Source of the DNA: Guyanagaster necrorhizus
Taxonomy: Eukaryota; Basidiomycota; Agaricomycetes; Agaricales; Physalacriaceae
Reading direction: 5' to 3'
DNA length: 64,000 nt
NCBI RefSeq assembly: GCF_019112545.1
Contig: NW_025064880.1
Span: 2,165,870 to 2,229,869, forward strand
Below are positions 47,700 to 58,779 of the stretch, piece after piece (position 1 is the stretch's first letter; each line of letters starts with the position of its first letter). A model generated the notes under the pieces. That model was not told where the DNA came from. It did no database searches and worked only from the letters and a program-made list of their open reading frames with translations. A program made the translations under genes and the position numbers.

Positions 47700-49140
47700 T
47701 GATAGGGTGATCCATTGATCCCACTTGTGTGGATCCCATGTGGTGCTCTTGATGTGTTCATGCATCTCTTCTTCTATGGGCATGATTATTGCCTGAAAGT
47801 GTTCCAGTCATAATAAAACGACTTCTTTGTTATCATCTCCTCCTTGGTTATGATTTGCCCTTCGGCTGAGGAAATCGGCCTTCTTGTTTGTTACTCCAGC
47901 CTTGTGATGGAGTGTATACTCATACTGTGATAGTTCCATTACCCATCTGGCTTGTCTGCGATTAAGCTTTTGGGGTTGTCTGAAGTATCGAAGGTTTTGA
48001 TGATCTATCCAAACCTCGAAGGTGTGCATGGCTCCAATGAGATAATGCCGCCATTCGGCCAGGGCAAGCATTATAGCGAGGAGTTCTTTATTGTAGATTT
48101 CATAGTTGTGTTCCATCACTGTGAGTGCCTTTGACATAAATGCGACTGGTTGCTATTTATTGTCTTGTTCTTGGGAGAGTATGGCTCCAACTGTGCCTTC
48201 GCTAGAGTCCACTTCCACTCTGAATTTCCTGTCTTGGCTTGGTATGGCCAGGATTACGTCTTCAGCTAGATGGTGTTTAAGGCTGTTGAATGCGTCCTGT
48301 TGGGAAATTCCCCAAGTCCATGGGGAATTTCCAGTTAATTGCATCATTGGTCATACTATTTTGCTGTAGTCCCAGATGAATCGTCGGTAGAAGTTCATAA
48401 ACCCTAAGAAGGATTGTAATTCCTTCTTTCTGGTTGGCTCCAGCCATTCGGTTACTCCTGCTATTTTGATGGAATCTATCCGAATGCTTCCTTCACTGAT
48501 GATGACTCTGAGGTATTCTGTTTCCAATACCTCGAATTCGCATTTTTCAGCCTTGAGAAACAGTCAGTGCTTCCTCATTAAGGATAGTACCTGTCGTACC
48601 AATGTTCTGTGTTCCTTCTTTGTTTTGGACATAATCAGTATGTCATCCAAGTAGATGGTGATGTTTCCTGTGGCAATAAGGTCCTTAAAGATGTTGTTCA
48701 TCATCCACTGGAATGTGGCTGGTGAGTTGGTTAGCCCGAAGAACATAACCATCGGTTCATACAGGCTGCGGTTAGTTTGAAAGGCTGCCTTCCATTCATC
48801 ACCCTCCTTGATCTGGACGTTGTTGTATCCCCACCACACGTCCAACTTGGTGTAGTACTTTGCGCCCCGAAGTTTATCCATTAACTCCAAGATTAAAGGA
48901 AGTGGATAACGATTCTTGATCGTCATCTCATTCAGCTTCCGATAATTCTGTACCAGTCGGAGCTTCCCATCCTTCTTCTTTATGAAAAAGAACGGTGATA
49001 CCATTGGAGATTTTGATGGCCAGATTCTTCCAGTGGATAAGTTTTCGTCCAGAAACTTGTCCAGTTCTTGTTGCTTGTTATTGCTAAGTGGGTAACACTT
49101 GCAATCTAAATTGGTGTTGGCATTTGGGATTAATTCGATG
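47700..49140 (-). pseudogene. Element B reverse transcriptase and RNase H
   Basis: The RT frame 49004-48564 includes [56 protein letters not shown] and the catalytic IYLDDIL. RNase H follows (48137-47808: YNKELLAIMLALAEWRHYL, then the tether NKKADFLSRR). A TGA at 48564 and further stops before 48140 break continuity. Confidence 0.9.
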
Positions 49141-49148
49141 GCATGGTC

Positions 49149-49800
49149 CTAGGGTTTTGGATTGGGTAGTTCATCGAAGCTTTCTTTTTTGAATAAGTCC
49201 CTGTAATTGTGCACCCATGTGGGTACCATTTCCTTGAAGGTTTTTTCCTCCTTTGCTATGTTAGCCTTGGCTGCTAGGTCATTGGCATAGTGTACTGCCC
49301 ATATGTCAATGGCCCTTTGTAGGTTGATGGTGAGTATTGTCTCGCCATCTTCCAGCTCCTCATCCCATTGGTCTTCGGGATCTTTGTCTGGTAATTCAAA
49401 TGGAATTTTCTGGCAGTGGCATCGCACAAAGATAATGCGTCCAGTTTTCCAATTGATTAAGGGATTGTGTCTGATTAGCCAATCATGACCAAGGAATACC
49501 TCTCTTGTTCCAAGATTGGTTACTGCTAGGTCGATTCGTTCTGAGTGATCACCGATGGTGAGTCTAAGCTCCACATATTCGGTGATTGATCCTGCTTGGT
49601 TCTTTGTTCCATCTGCATTATAGACAGGAATTGGGGCCACTGTTGTCCAGGTAGGTAATTGATGCTTGGTGATGAAAGCTCGATTTATGGAACTTCCTGT
49701 GCAGCCACTGTTGATCAGGGCAGTGACTGCATGGGTGGATCGAGATGTTAAGGTCTCGATCTGTGCTTTGGTTATCAGATCTTGTCCAGAGAATTTAGTT
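49149..49800 (-). pseudogene. Element B retropepsin with Asn at the catalytic position
   Basis: The active-site segment at about 49735-49690 reads ALINSGCTGSSINRAF, where DSG is required for aspartic catalysis. The downstream part is a clean frame (PIPVYNADGTKNQ, VTNLGTREVFLGHDWLIRHN). Elements C and D share the Asn. Confidence 0.8.
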
Positions 49801-50379
49801 TGTCAAATGAACTTTCATGGTCCATGCAATTCATCAAGCCATTCCAAGGTCCGGCACCTTTCTGCTTCTCACATTCCTGTGATCATGTCGTCGATCACTT
49901 CCTTGGCATGGGTCTTGTGTACCCAATTTTTGAGTACAGCCTTTGCTGCTGCTTCATCCTTGGCATCTTTGATCACCAGCCAAGTCCATTCAGTGTCGAA
50001 TAGTTTGAGCCATGTTGTGGGGTTCTCTACCTCTGTTTGGCCTGAAGGCAGTTGAGTCTGTTTTGATTTTTTAGTTTGATGAACAGAGGATGAACTCATA
50101 CCTTTGGGGCTCTCTGTCCCTCTTCGGCCCTTCATCAGCACTTGAGTTATAGAAGTCGGTTCCTTAGGCGATTCTGGTTTCTGAGTAATGGGGTTGGGTA
50201 TATTCGAATGCATGCATAATTTAGACATAGATGGTAGTACTATAAAAGATAAAATGTCAGTCTGTCCAGCAGTCTGTGACCTGTTACTTATTCCCTTGGC
50301 CGAGGCAGTTGAATCGCCTACTGCTCAGCCCCATTTTTTACCTCCTCAGGTTTGTCATCATCCTTGAGGTCTTGAGCTT

Positions 50380-52960
50380 TCTTTGTTAGCTCTGCAATCT
50401 GTGCCCTGATGTCCTCCCACATGCATTTGTTCTTCTTTTCTGGGCAGTTTCATGCCATGTGGCCTGGCTGGCCGCAATTGAAGCACTTACCCTCCTTCTT
50501 GAGGCGATCCACATCAATCTGCTTGCCTGTTCTGGTACTTGGGCCCTTACCAGTTTGCTTCCTGTCATTCTTGGAAGTTGAGGCTGAGCCATTGGGCCTG
50601 GTGGACATGGTCACATGGGAGGTGGAGGGCTTCGGACCCTGTCCCTGGTACTGTGTTGGCTCCACAGGTTTGTTGCTTCTGCCTTCTGTCACTGTCGTTC
50701 TTGCCACATCAGAGTGATTCACGCCTTCCAATCGTCATAGCTGATCAGCATACTATGGCCGAGGTCCGAGATGGTCTTCAAATAATGAGGCGGCACTCCC
50801 AACTTCATGTACTCAACCATTCATCCTGAGTCGGCAACATCCTCCCGGATCCCGGCAAGCTTTCCGAGCCGTTCCAACTCATTGAAGTAGTCGGGCACCG
50901 CTTTGTCACCCATCTTGTACTCCTTCATCTTTGCTTTGTGGACTTCTCGGACTGCTGGATCTGTGAACTTGTCACAGATCATTTGCTTCAGTACCACCCA
51001 GGCGGAGTACTGACTGTGTTGTCAGGTGGTCAACCAGAAGTTAGGTGCCAATAATACCCACCAGACCTTCACCTTGTCTTCAAAGTAGGTGGTAGTATAG
51101 TTCACCTTGTACATGTTGTGGAGGAAGTATGAGGCAAAAACCTGAAAATATTGGTCACAATCCATGAGGAAGCAGTCGATATCATCGGAAGCCCCTTTAA
51201 AAGGAAGGGGGTCCCATCCAAATGTCAGTTTAACATTTAATACATGTGCCCTCGGATCAAGAGGTGCCATCGGATTGGGAAGTTCCTCCCCCCAGAGGAT
51301 CAGCCCAATCCATCGGTGGTCCCAGAAAGGAGTGTAGAGACCCGTCATCAGCGATGGGGCTTCTTGGTGCTGGCGGGCCTTCTTTCTTAATGATCCTTCC
51401 ATCCTTGATGGTCCACCCTTGCGCTGTGGCTTCAGGATCATCCTTCTTTTCATCAGCTGGTGCCGACCCAGTTACTTCGTCGGGAGGTGGCTGTCCTCCT
51501 AATAATCGGCTCTCTGTGCTGATCCAGGGATTCGGGTGATAAATCCTCGGCTGTGCATAGGACCGAGTCAGCTGAGATGCCATGCTGCATATGGCCAATG
51601 TGGCAAGTGAGTACCTTGATGTCGTTGTTCGGATTGATGATGCCATGTTTGCTATCTTGGACAGCATCACACTTGGCGTCCATGGCATTGGTGCCTTCTG
51701 TTTGCCAAATCTTGGTCGGTATGGTGGCATTGCCATCATCTGATAATGTAAGAAGCGCTGATTGAAATTAAAAATTGCATGCTCCATCGCAGCATACTGT
51801 AAAATCTCTTTCCATTCAACAGAATCAGTGGTGGTGTACTGTTGTCCTAGGGATGATCATAGCCAAAGATCATCCTTCCATAATTCAGCTACCTGCTCTT
51901 GGTATAACCAAATAAATTCCTCCTCCCGTGCCTCTCGTTCTTGTCGCTTCTTCTCCTGTTCTTGGCGCATGGTGATACTGATGATACTTCCCCATTTAAG
52001 GATGGGGTCCACTGCTTGGCCCCCTTGGTCCTCCTTCTCGGTCTCATCATCCCCTTCGGCCCCCTTATTGGTGGTCCCCTCAAGGAGGGAACTGCCTTGC
52101 AGGCCGTAGGTTTCCTGGATGGGGAGGCTGGGGCTGAGTGCTTGACTCGGCATCCTCAGGTCCAGGTCGAGGAGAAGGCTCCTGGTCAGACTGCTCTTCT
52201 TCTCCCTCTGCTGGTGGCGCCACTGCTCGGCAATACTGGCGGAAGTTTCTGTAGAACTGGAGACGAAGAAAGAGGGAGGCAATTGGCCTATTGAGGACCC
52301 TTTTGAGGTCCCCGGTGGGGTCAATATATTCTTCATCGCCTCCGATTGATCTGAGGTTTGATGGTATCCTATCTCCCCAGATGGGGATATCATCAGTTTT
52401 GGTGATAGTGTCTGTTCCATATGATAACGGGCAGTCATCATTGAGGAGTGCTGGCTCCCCATGGTAGTAGTCGTCGGCATGGATGGTCCTGGCTGGTCTG
52501 GTCCAGGGGTTGGGCTCACTGACAGGAGTGGCTGGTTCCTGGAACGGAGAGTCGGGAGCGCTGATTGCGGTATCGAGGTATCTGACAAGGGAGTGGAGGG
52601 TCGGCCATATTGGGTTTGGTACCACTGGATCACACCTTGGTAGGCTGGTTCTTTCTTCTCGTTCCAGCCTACTGGCAGCTCTTGACGCTGCTTGCCAGTA
52701 CCGGACCTCGTTTCTGTTGATGTCATCAAAGAAGGGGTCAGGACTACTGACCCTTGACCCTCTTCCACTGCTCCTTGTTGTGCTTCTGGCTGCTGGAGCC
52801 ATCCAAATGGCATCCAGGGAGTCTCTAGCCCAGTGCCCAATTCCAGACTGGGTGACAGTTGTTCTTGATGTGCCGAGGCTGTGCTCAGGGGTGAGAAGGG
52901 GGGTGTTGGGTCAGGATCATTGAAACCCTGTAGCCCAAGGGTTTCCAGGGTCTCAGACAA
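50380..52960 (-). pseudogene. Element B gag (split into several frames)
   Basis: Main frame 52960-51857 (Pro/Ser/Gln-rich, with EQEKKRQEREAREEEF near its end). It is followed by pieces at 51787-51257 and by the capsid region 51260-51022 (GWDPLPFKGASDDID, MDCDQYFQVFASYF). The zinc knuckle CFNCGQPGHMA is at about 50490-50455. The same order is seen in C and D. Stops and shifts break it up. A second long frame overlaps it at 52802-52080. Confidence 0.8.
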
Positions 52961-53129
52961 TTGCCGATGGGGGTCTTGGGGGATACTCGTGTCTCTGCTG
53001 CTGCTCCTCCTCTTCCCTAGAACGTTCTTCAGTCAAGTGCCCAGGCTCATCTTCTGTTTCTTTAGGGTGTTGGACAGAGTTTCGGACAGAGGAAGGGATG
53101 TCATGGAGGGGGAGATCTGGTGTGACATT

Positions 53130-53315
53130 TCAGAGGATTGTACGGATATGCTGAAATTCTTGATAGTGTCGAATGGCCCAGGTGGTAATGGATTGGCATC
53201 CATGGCACAGCTGTATGATCACCAACAAACCGATCAGGGTTCCAATGATAGAAGCTAGGAGTTTGAAGAACTTGTGTGTAAAGTTTGGATCAGATGGATT
53301 TAGAGCAGGGGGCAT
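53130..53315 (-). pseudogene. Element B leader frame with a membrane-type segment
   Basis: The first ATG after the 5' LTR opens a 61-residue frame: MPPALNPSDPNFTHKFFKL, then the hydrophobic stretch ASIIGTLIGLLVIIQLC, then TTWAIRHYQEF. It ends at TGA. The same frame is recognisable in D (54286-54104) and C (62301 downwards). It may be a separate small membrane protein or the N-terminus of Gag after read-through. Confidence 0.6.
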
Positions 53316-53356
53316 TCAGTTCTCAAAGTGGTTTAGGCTTGAGAAGGGAAGCAAGA

Positions 53357-53369
53357 AGTCTCGAACTAA
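53357..53369 (-). promoter_or_regulatory. Putative self-priming primer-binding site of element B
   Basis: The minus strand reads TTAGTTCGAGACT one base inside the 5' LTR. The LTR plus strand at 53523-53535 reads TTAGTTTGAGACT, so the predicted transcript 5' end can pair with this site at 12 of 13 positions. There is no TGG complementary to a tRNA CCA end. Confidence 0.6.
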
Positions 53370-53370
53370 T

Positions 53371-53893
53371 TGTTAAGCCCAAATTCCATGTGACTAGAGA
53401 CACATGATAAACTAACAGAACCTTGCACTTCAGGTTATACTGTTAGAGTTCACTTGTGTGTGACTAGTGTTGTGTTGTCAAGGCATTGCAGTTTGCTCGA
53501 GATAAGATGGTGAAGTGAAACTTTAGTTTGAGACTGGGGAATTACAGTGAGAACTAAGCTACTTAAATACTGTTCTGTTATCGTATTATAAATAACTGTT
53601 CACAAAAGATATTGTCTGCTGTAGAGCTATTTCCCCTACCGTTGCCAGGCTCTCCACAAAAGCTGTTGTCTTGCTGCAGAGCTGTAGTTGTGCACTGCAA
53701 TTTGAGGACAAAATGAGCATTGTCTCTCTCTTCACAGCATATAGCAGTGCGACAGGAGAATGACCAACTTGGGTTGCTGAGCTAAGCGTTCCCATGGTCA
53801 TAAACACTGGCAAGTGCCCTGACTAAGCAAAGATAGGGGTCATTTCTGAGGAAAAAGAAAAGAAAATAGAAGAAAAATGGAAAAATCGTAACA
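53371..53893 (-). repeat. 5' LTR of element B
   Basis: 523 bp. The minus strand has a TATA-like TATTTAAG about 35 nt upstream of the predicted transcript start at 53535. Confidence 0.95.
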
Positions 53894-54103
53894 CCATGGG
53901 TTTTAAAACCCTACAAGGCAAGAGTTTCTGTTTCTGCTGTTTGGTCAGAGTCAAGAGGGGTATTGGTGTTCCTTCTCTTCTTTGTGATTGCTCCTCTAAT
54001 GTGTTTCACTAGGCTCAGCTTTGAGTACAGCTTTGCTCAGAGGCTGATAGGTCATTTTTCTGGAATCAGAGATGTTATGGAGAGGTAGGTTGGGAGTTAC
54101 ATT

Positions 54104-54286
54104 TCAGAGTATGTGATAAATATTCTGAAATTCCTGGTAGTGTCTAACTGCCCAGGCAGTGATTGATTGATGTCTATGGCACAGCTGTATGATCACCAAT
54201 AAGCCTAATAGTGTTCTGATGATGGATGCAAAGAGTTCAAAGAACTCATAGTCAAAGTTTGGGTCTGAAGGGTTAATTGCTGGCAT
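54104..54286 (-). pseudogene. Element D leader frame with a membrane-type segment
   Basis: An intact 60-residue frame homologous to that in B: MPAINPSDPNF, then SIIRTLLGLLVIIQLC, then ITAWAVRHYQEF, ending at TGA at the same place as in B. Confidence 0.6.
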
Positions 54287-54330
54287 TCAGTTTCTTTTGC
54301 ATTATTATGTGTGAAAAAAGGGAAGCTTGA

Positions 54331-54343
54331 AGCTTTGAGCTAA
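54331..54343 (-). promoter_or_regulatory. Putative self-priming primer-binding site of element D
   Basis: The minus strand reads TTAGCTCAAAGCT, identical at 13 of 13 bases to the LTR plus strand at 54498-54510, so the RNA 5' end beginning there would pair perfectly with it. Confidence 0.65.
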
Positions 54344-54344
54344 T

Positions 54345-54802
54345 TGTTAGACTCAAGTCACATGTGATCTAAAGCATATGATAAACTAATGTGACTTCAT
54401 GTTTGAGTCTTCTATTAGAGTCCACTGATGTACTTTGTTGATTGAAGTGTTTCAAGATATAAGAAGTTGCTCAAGATAGAATGAGGAAGAATAAACTTTA
54501 GCTCAAAGCTGGGGATTATCAGTGAGAGTGAGCCTCCTTATATACTGTACATGATATTGCTATATCTATGAATGCCTATTTATATATTCTTGTATCCATT
54601 GTGCTCTTTGTCTTTGAGCATCATTACTATCTACAAAAGTGTTCTTATATGTTATCAAGTATTATTGTTGCATCAAAAGACAATGATCGACTTGACATTG
54701 TTGTGACTAAGCCTCATCTCACAGTCCTAAGCACTGTATTAAGCACCCTGACTAAGGATAAATAGGGGTTGAAAAATAGAGAAAAATAAAAAAATCATAA
54801 CA
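54345..54802 (-). repeat. 5' LTR of element D
   Basis: 458 bp. TATATAAG on the minus strand lies about 35 nt before the predicted transcript start at 54510. Confidence 0.93.
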
Positions 54803-54807
54803 AATAC

Positions 54808-55146
54808 AAGTTGGCTTGAAGTAGAATGGTAGAAGATAAACTTTAGCTTGAAGCTGGGGTTATACAGTAAGAGCTATTCTACTTATATACTACTTGTTCA
54901 TTGTGATATAAATACTCCTACTTATTATATCTGTTCAAGTTATTGTGCTTATTGTCCTTGAGTGTCACTACTATCTACAAAAAGTTTGTTGTATGTTGTC
55001 AAGCTTATTATTGTATCAAAAGACAATAACTGATTTGGCTTGTTGTGATGATTAAGCTGATCCCATGGTCTCAAGTGCTTGGGTTAAGTGCTCTGACTAA
55101 GCATAAATAGGGGTTAAAAGTGAAATAAAATGAGAAAATCATAATA
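54808..55146 (-). repeat. 3' LTR of element C, second piece
   Basis: 339 bp continuing 38110-38229; together they match the 459-bp 5' LTR at 62360-62818. A polypurine tract adjoins at 55147-55160. Confidence 0.9.
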
Positions 55147-55199
55147 TTACCCTCTTCTTAAGACTATTATCTCAATGGCTTAATTTAGAGATAGTTCAT

Positions 55200-56620
55200 A
55201 ATTGCATATGGCATCTGCAGCATTCATCCATTTCTCATTTAATCATTGATTAGATTCAGAGCTATAACTCTTCCAGCTAACCAAATAATCAACTGTTGTT
55301 GTTGTGCTGCCATCTTGTGTCTTTACTTTGTATAATTTATGATTGAGAATTTGATCAATTTTGTAGTGTTCTTCATTGTCAATCAATTCAGAGGAAGGTG
55401 GCAGTGGTCATTCCTGATTTGGGAATGCAGACACTATAAAGAGTGTGAGAAGGAATTTGTTGAATACATTGTGAATCTTTCAGATATCGAGGAGCTGAAG
55501 TTTATATGTGAAAGCACTGATTTTTACAATAATTGAGAAAGAGCTGGTGCACTTATCAGCAAGCTTCTGTTTGGGTTAGAGGAGATGAAAGTTGATCATG
55601 TCTAATCATACTTTATCATTGATGTTATATTCATGGGTGGCTTTATGATATTTATCATAGTGTTTTTTTATAGAGGAGGCTGCCTTTTCAAGTGCAACAT
55701 GTGTTTCATTGTGAATTTTGAACATTGTGTGAGCAAAGTCTGATGAAGTGAGAGTGGTAGTATGAGTGTATTCTGTATAGGAAACATTGGGATGTTATCT
55801 GTGGTTCACAAAAAACAGTGTTTTTCCTATAGCTGAGTGGATACAATTGTTATGTTGAAATGCAGCAAGAGCAAGCCACTCAATCTGATCATCTTGTCTA
55901 TAGTTGATAAATAGATGGAGATATTTTTCAATATCCTGGTTTGCATGCTCTGTTTGCCTGTCTATTTGAGAGTGATATGCTGTGAAAGTGTTGTGTCAGA
56001 TATACAGGAGGCAATACAGATCATCAAGGAACTTTAAAATAAATTGTGGTCTTTGATCTGAGATTATAACTTAAGGTATTCTGTATCTGGCATATACTTC
56101 ATCACAGAGAATTTTGGCCCAGCCTTTCAAAGTCAGTTCCATTGAACAAGCAATCAGAATGATTGCCTTTGAGAAACAGTCAATGATAGTGATGATTGCA
56201 TTATATCCATTGCATTCCAGCAGTCCAGTGACCATATCAACTGAGATATAGATCTCTGATGTAGAAGGAATCTTGTTCAGATGTAATAGTGCCACATGTG
56301 GCTGCATTGATGTCTTTTCTCATTGACATATTTCACATTCTTTTATATACTGCTCTATGTCTTAGCTTATTTTCAGCCACCAATACTCTCATATTACCAA
56401 CTCCTTGGTTTTAGTGATCTTCAGATGTCCTACCATTGGATGATTATAGCAGGTGGTGATAATCTTGCCTCTGAGTCTCTGGTCTCATGGAATGTAGATC
56501 CATCTATCATAGCAGATTAAACCTCTGTCCTTCATCATCTCTTACTTGTGATTCAGTGATGGAGCTATTCATTGATCCTATTTACTGTTATTCTGTGTCA
56601 TGCTCTTGATCTACTTGTGG
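55200..56620 (-). pseudogene. Element C integrase and chromodomain (decayed)
   Basis: Chromodomain remnant at about 55300-55200 (DYLVSWKSYSSESNQ). Integrase core at 56307-56071 (NAIITIIDCFSKAI) continues in broken frames to about 55560, including a zinc-region remnant near 56330. Many stops. Confidence 0.8.
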
Positions 56621-56649
56621 ACTTCTTCTTCTGTTGGTATTATCATAGC

Positions 56650-57990
56650 ATGAAAATACTCTGGCTTTAATAGGACTAACCCCTTGTTATCATCTCTCTC
56701 TTGGTCATGGTCTGTCTGTTGACTGAGAAGGTCAGCTTTTTTATTGGCAGCTCCAGCTTTATGGTGTAGCATATAATCATATTCTGATAATTCAGTTATC
56801 TAACAGGCTTGTCTTTGGTTAAGTTTTTGCAGGAGTTGGAAATATTGAAGGTTTTGATGGTCTGTCCAGATCTCAAAGGCCTGAACTGCTCTGATCAAAT
56901 AATATTGCCATTCAGTGAGAGCTAGCATAATAGTGAGTAGCTCCTTGTTGTATATTTCATAGTTTCATTCTATCACTATTAGTGCCTTAGATAAAAAGGC
57001 CACTGGTCACTATTTCCCATCTTACTCTTGTAAAAGAATGGCACCAATCATCCTCTTGCTGAAGTTGGCTTTGACTCTGAACTTTTCTTTCTGGGTCAGA
57101 ATGACAAGGATGGTGTCTTCTGCAAGTTGGCATTTGAGGTCATTGAATGTGAGTTGTTGAGAAGGCCCTCAATTCCAGGGCATGTTTCCCATAAGTTGTA
57201 TCATAGGACAGACAATTTTGCTATAGTCTTGGATGAATTGGCGATAGAAGTTGGTGAACCCTAAGAAAGATTGTAATTTCTTCTTCTTTGTTGGTTCTGG
57301 CCACTTCATCACTCTGGCTATTTTGATTGGATCCATCTGAATACTTTCTTCACTGATGATTACCCTGAGATATTCTATTTTCAGGATCTTAAACTCCTAT
57401 TTTTCAGCCTTGAGAAAGAGTTTATGCTTCCTCATCAATTCAAGAACTTGTCAAACTAATTTCTAGTGTTCCTTTTGATTTTTTGACATGATAAGGGTGT
57501 TATCCAAGTAGATAGTGACTCTTTCAGTGGCAATAAGGTCTTTGAAGATGTTGTTCATCATCCACTGGAAGGTGGCAGAAGAGTTGGTGAGCCCAAAAAA
57601 CATGACTGTTAGTTTGAAGAGTCTGTGGTTGGTCTGGAAGGTGGCCTTCCACTTGTTGCCCTTCTTAATTTGCATGTTATTATATCCCCATCTGATGTCC
57701 AACTTGGTGTAATATCAGGCCCCATGAAGTTTGTCCATGAGCTCTGAAATAAGAGAAAGAGGATAACAATTCTTGATCATCATCTTGTTCAGCTTCTGGT
57801 AGTCTTAGACTGGCTGGAGTTTGCCATCCTTCTTTTTCATAAAGAAGAATGGTGAAGCTATTGGAGACTTTGAGGGCTGTATTTGCCCACTGAAAAGATT
57901 TTTATCCAGAAACTTGTTGAGTTCTTGTTGCTCATGATTGCTGAGAGAGTATGTTTTGCAGTTGAGGTTTGTGCTTGCATTGGAAATGAG
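56650..57990 (-). pseudogene. Element C reverse transcriptase and RNase H (decayed)
   Basis: The RT segment 57702-57463 has [36 protein letters not shown] and IYLDNTLIM (the catalytic YLDD is damaged to YLDN). RNase H and tether remnants run to about 56680. Confidence 0.82.
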
Positions 57991-58019
57991 CTCAATTGCA
58001 TGGTCTCATGGTTTTGGTT

Positions 58020-58650
58020 CAGGCAATTTGTCAAAACTCTCTTTACTGAATAGGTCTTAGTAATTATGAGCCCATTCAGAAACTATCTCCTCAAATGTCT
58101 TCTTCTCCCTCCCTGCATTAGCTTTGGCTGCCAGATCATTAGCATAGTGCATCACCTGAATATGTAAGGCTAGTTGCATATCAATAGTGAGTATCATCTC
58201 TCTATCCTCTATTTTTTTATCTCACTAGTCCTCAGAGTCTTTGTCAGGTAGTTCAAAGAGAATTTTCCAACATTTACATCATGCAAAAGTAATTTGTCCA
58301 GTCTTCCAATTGACTAGAGGGTTGTGTCAGATCAACCAGTCATGACCAAGAAAAATCTCCTTGGTTCTGAGATCAGTGATGGCTAGATTGATCTGCTCAG
58401 AGTGATTGCCAATAGTTAGGCATAGCTCAACAAATTTGGTTATTGAGCCAGTCTGGTTCTTGGTTCCATCTATGTTATAAATCAGTATGGATACAGCAGT
58501 TGTCTTAGTGGAGAGTTGGTGCTTGTTGATGAAAGCTTGATTGATAGAGCTGCTAGTACAGCCACTATTAATCAGGGCTGTTACAGCATATATGAATCAA
58601 TTAGTGAGCATCTCTATTTGGGCTTTGGTTGTCAGATTCTGCTCCAGGGT
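58020..58650 (-). pseudogene. Element C retropepsin region (decayed)
   Basis: The minus strand reads ALINSGCTSSSINQAF at about 58585-58535, again with Asn in place of the catalytic Asp. The downstream flap and linker regions are similar to B. Confidence 0.75.
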
Positions 58651-58779
58651 CTTAGTCCTTCTGACATATCTTTGAGGTCCCCAAAGTTCATTGAGTCATT
58701 CTAGCACTCAGCATCTTTCTATCTTCCTCATTTCTTTGATTATCTCATCCACTACCTCTTTGGCCTAAGTCTTATGTAT

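Larger units (their letters stand above)
45514..53893 (-). mobile_element. Chromodomain Ty3/gypsy element B (innermost, youngest)
   Basis: 8,380 bp, TGTTAAG…TAACA, with duplication CCATG (45509-45513 and 53894-53898) and two LTRs of exactly 523 bp. The LTRs differ at about 24 positions by hand count, all transitions. Coding domains on the minus strand are best preserved here, and CpG is far more frequent than in C and D, consistent with a recent insertion. Stops and shifts already disable gag, RT and the leader frame, so it is probably not autonomous. Confidence 0.95.
38230..54802 (-). mobile_element. Chromodomain Ty3/gypsy element D (inserted in C's 3' LTR, contains B)
   Basis: It is bounded by TGTTAG at 38230 and TAACA at 54802, with target duplication AATAC at 38225-38229 and 54803-54807. 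The LTRs are 38230-38687 and 54345-54802, both 458 bp. Without B it is about 8.2 kb. By hand count the LTRs differ at roughly 48 of 458 positions, almost all transitions. A polypurine tract (minus AAGAAGAGGGTAA) adjoins the 3' LTR at 38688-38701. Confidence 0.93.

Noticed and set aside
52483..53258. Plus-strand frames over element B gag
   Set aside because: Antisense shadows of the GC-richer, young gag; no domain and opposite to the element's transcription.
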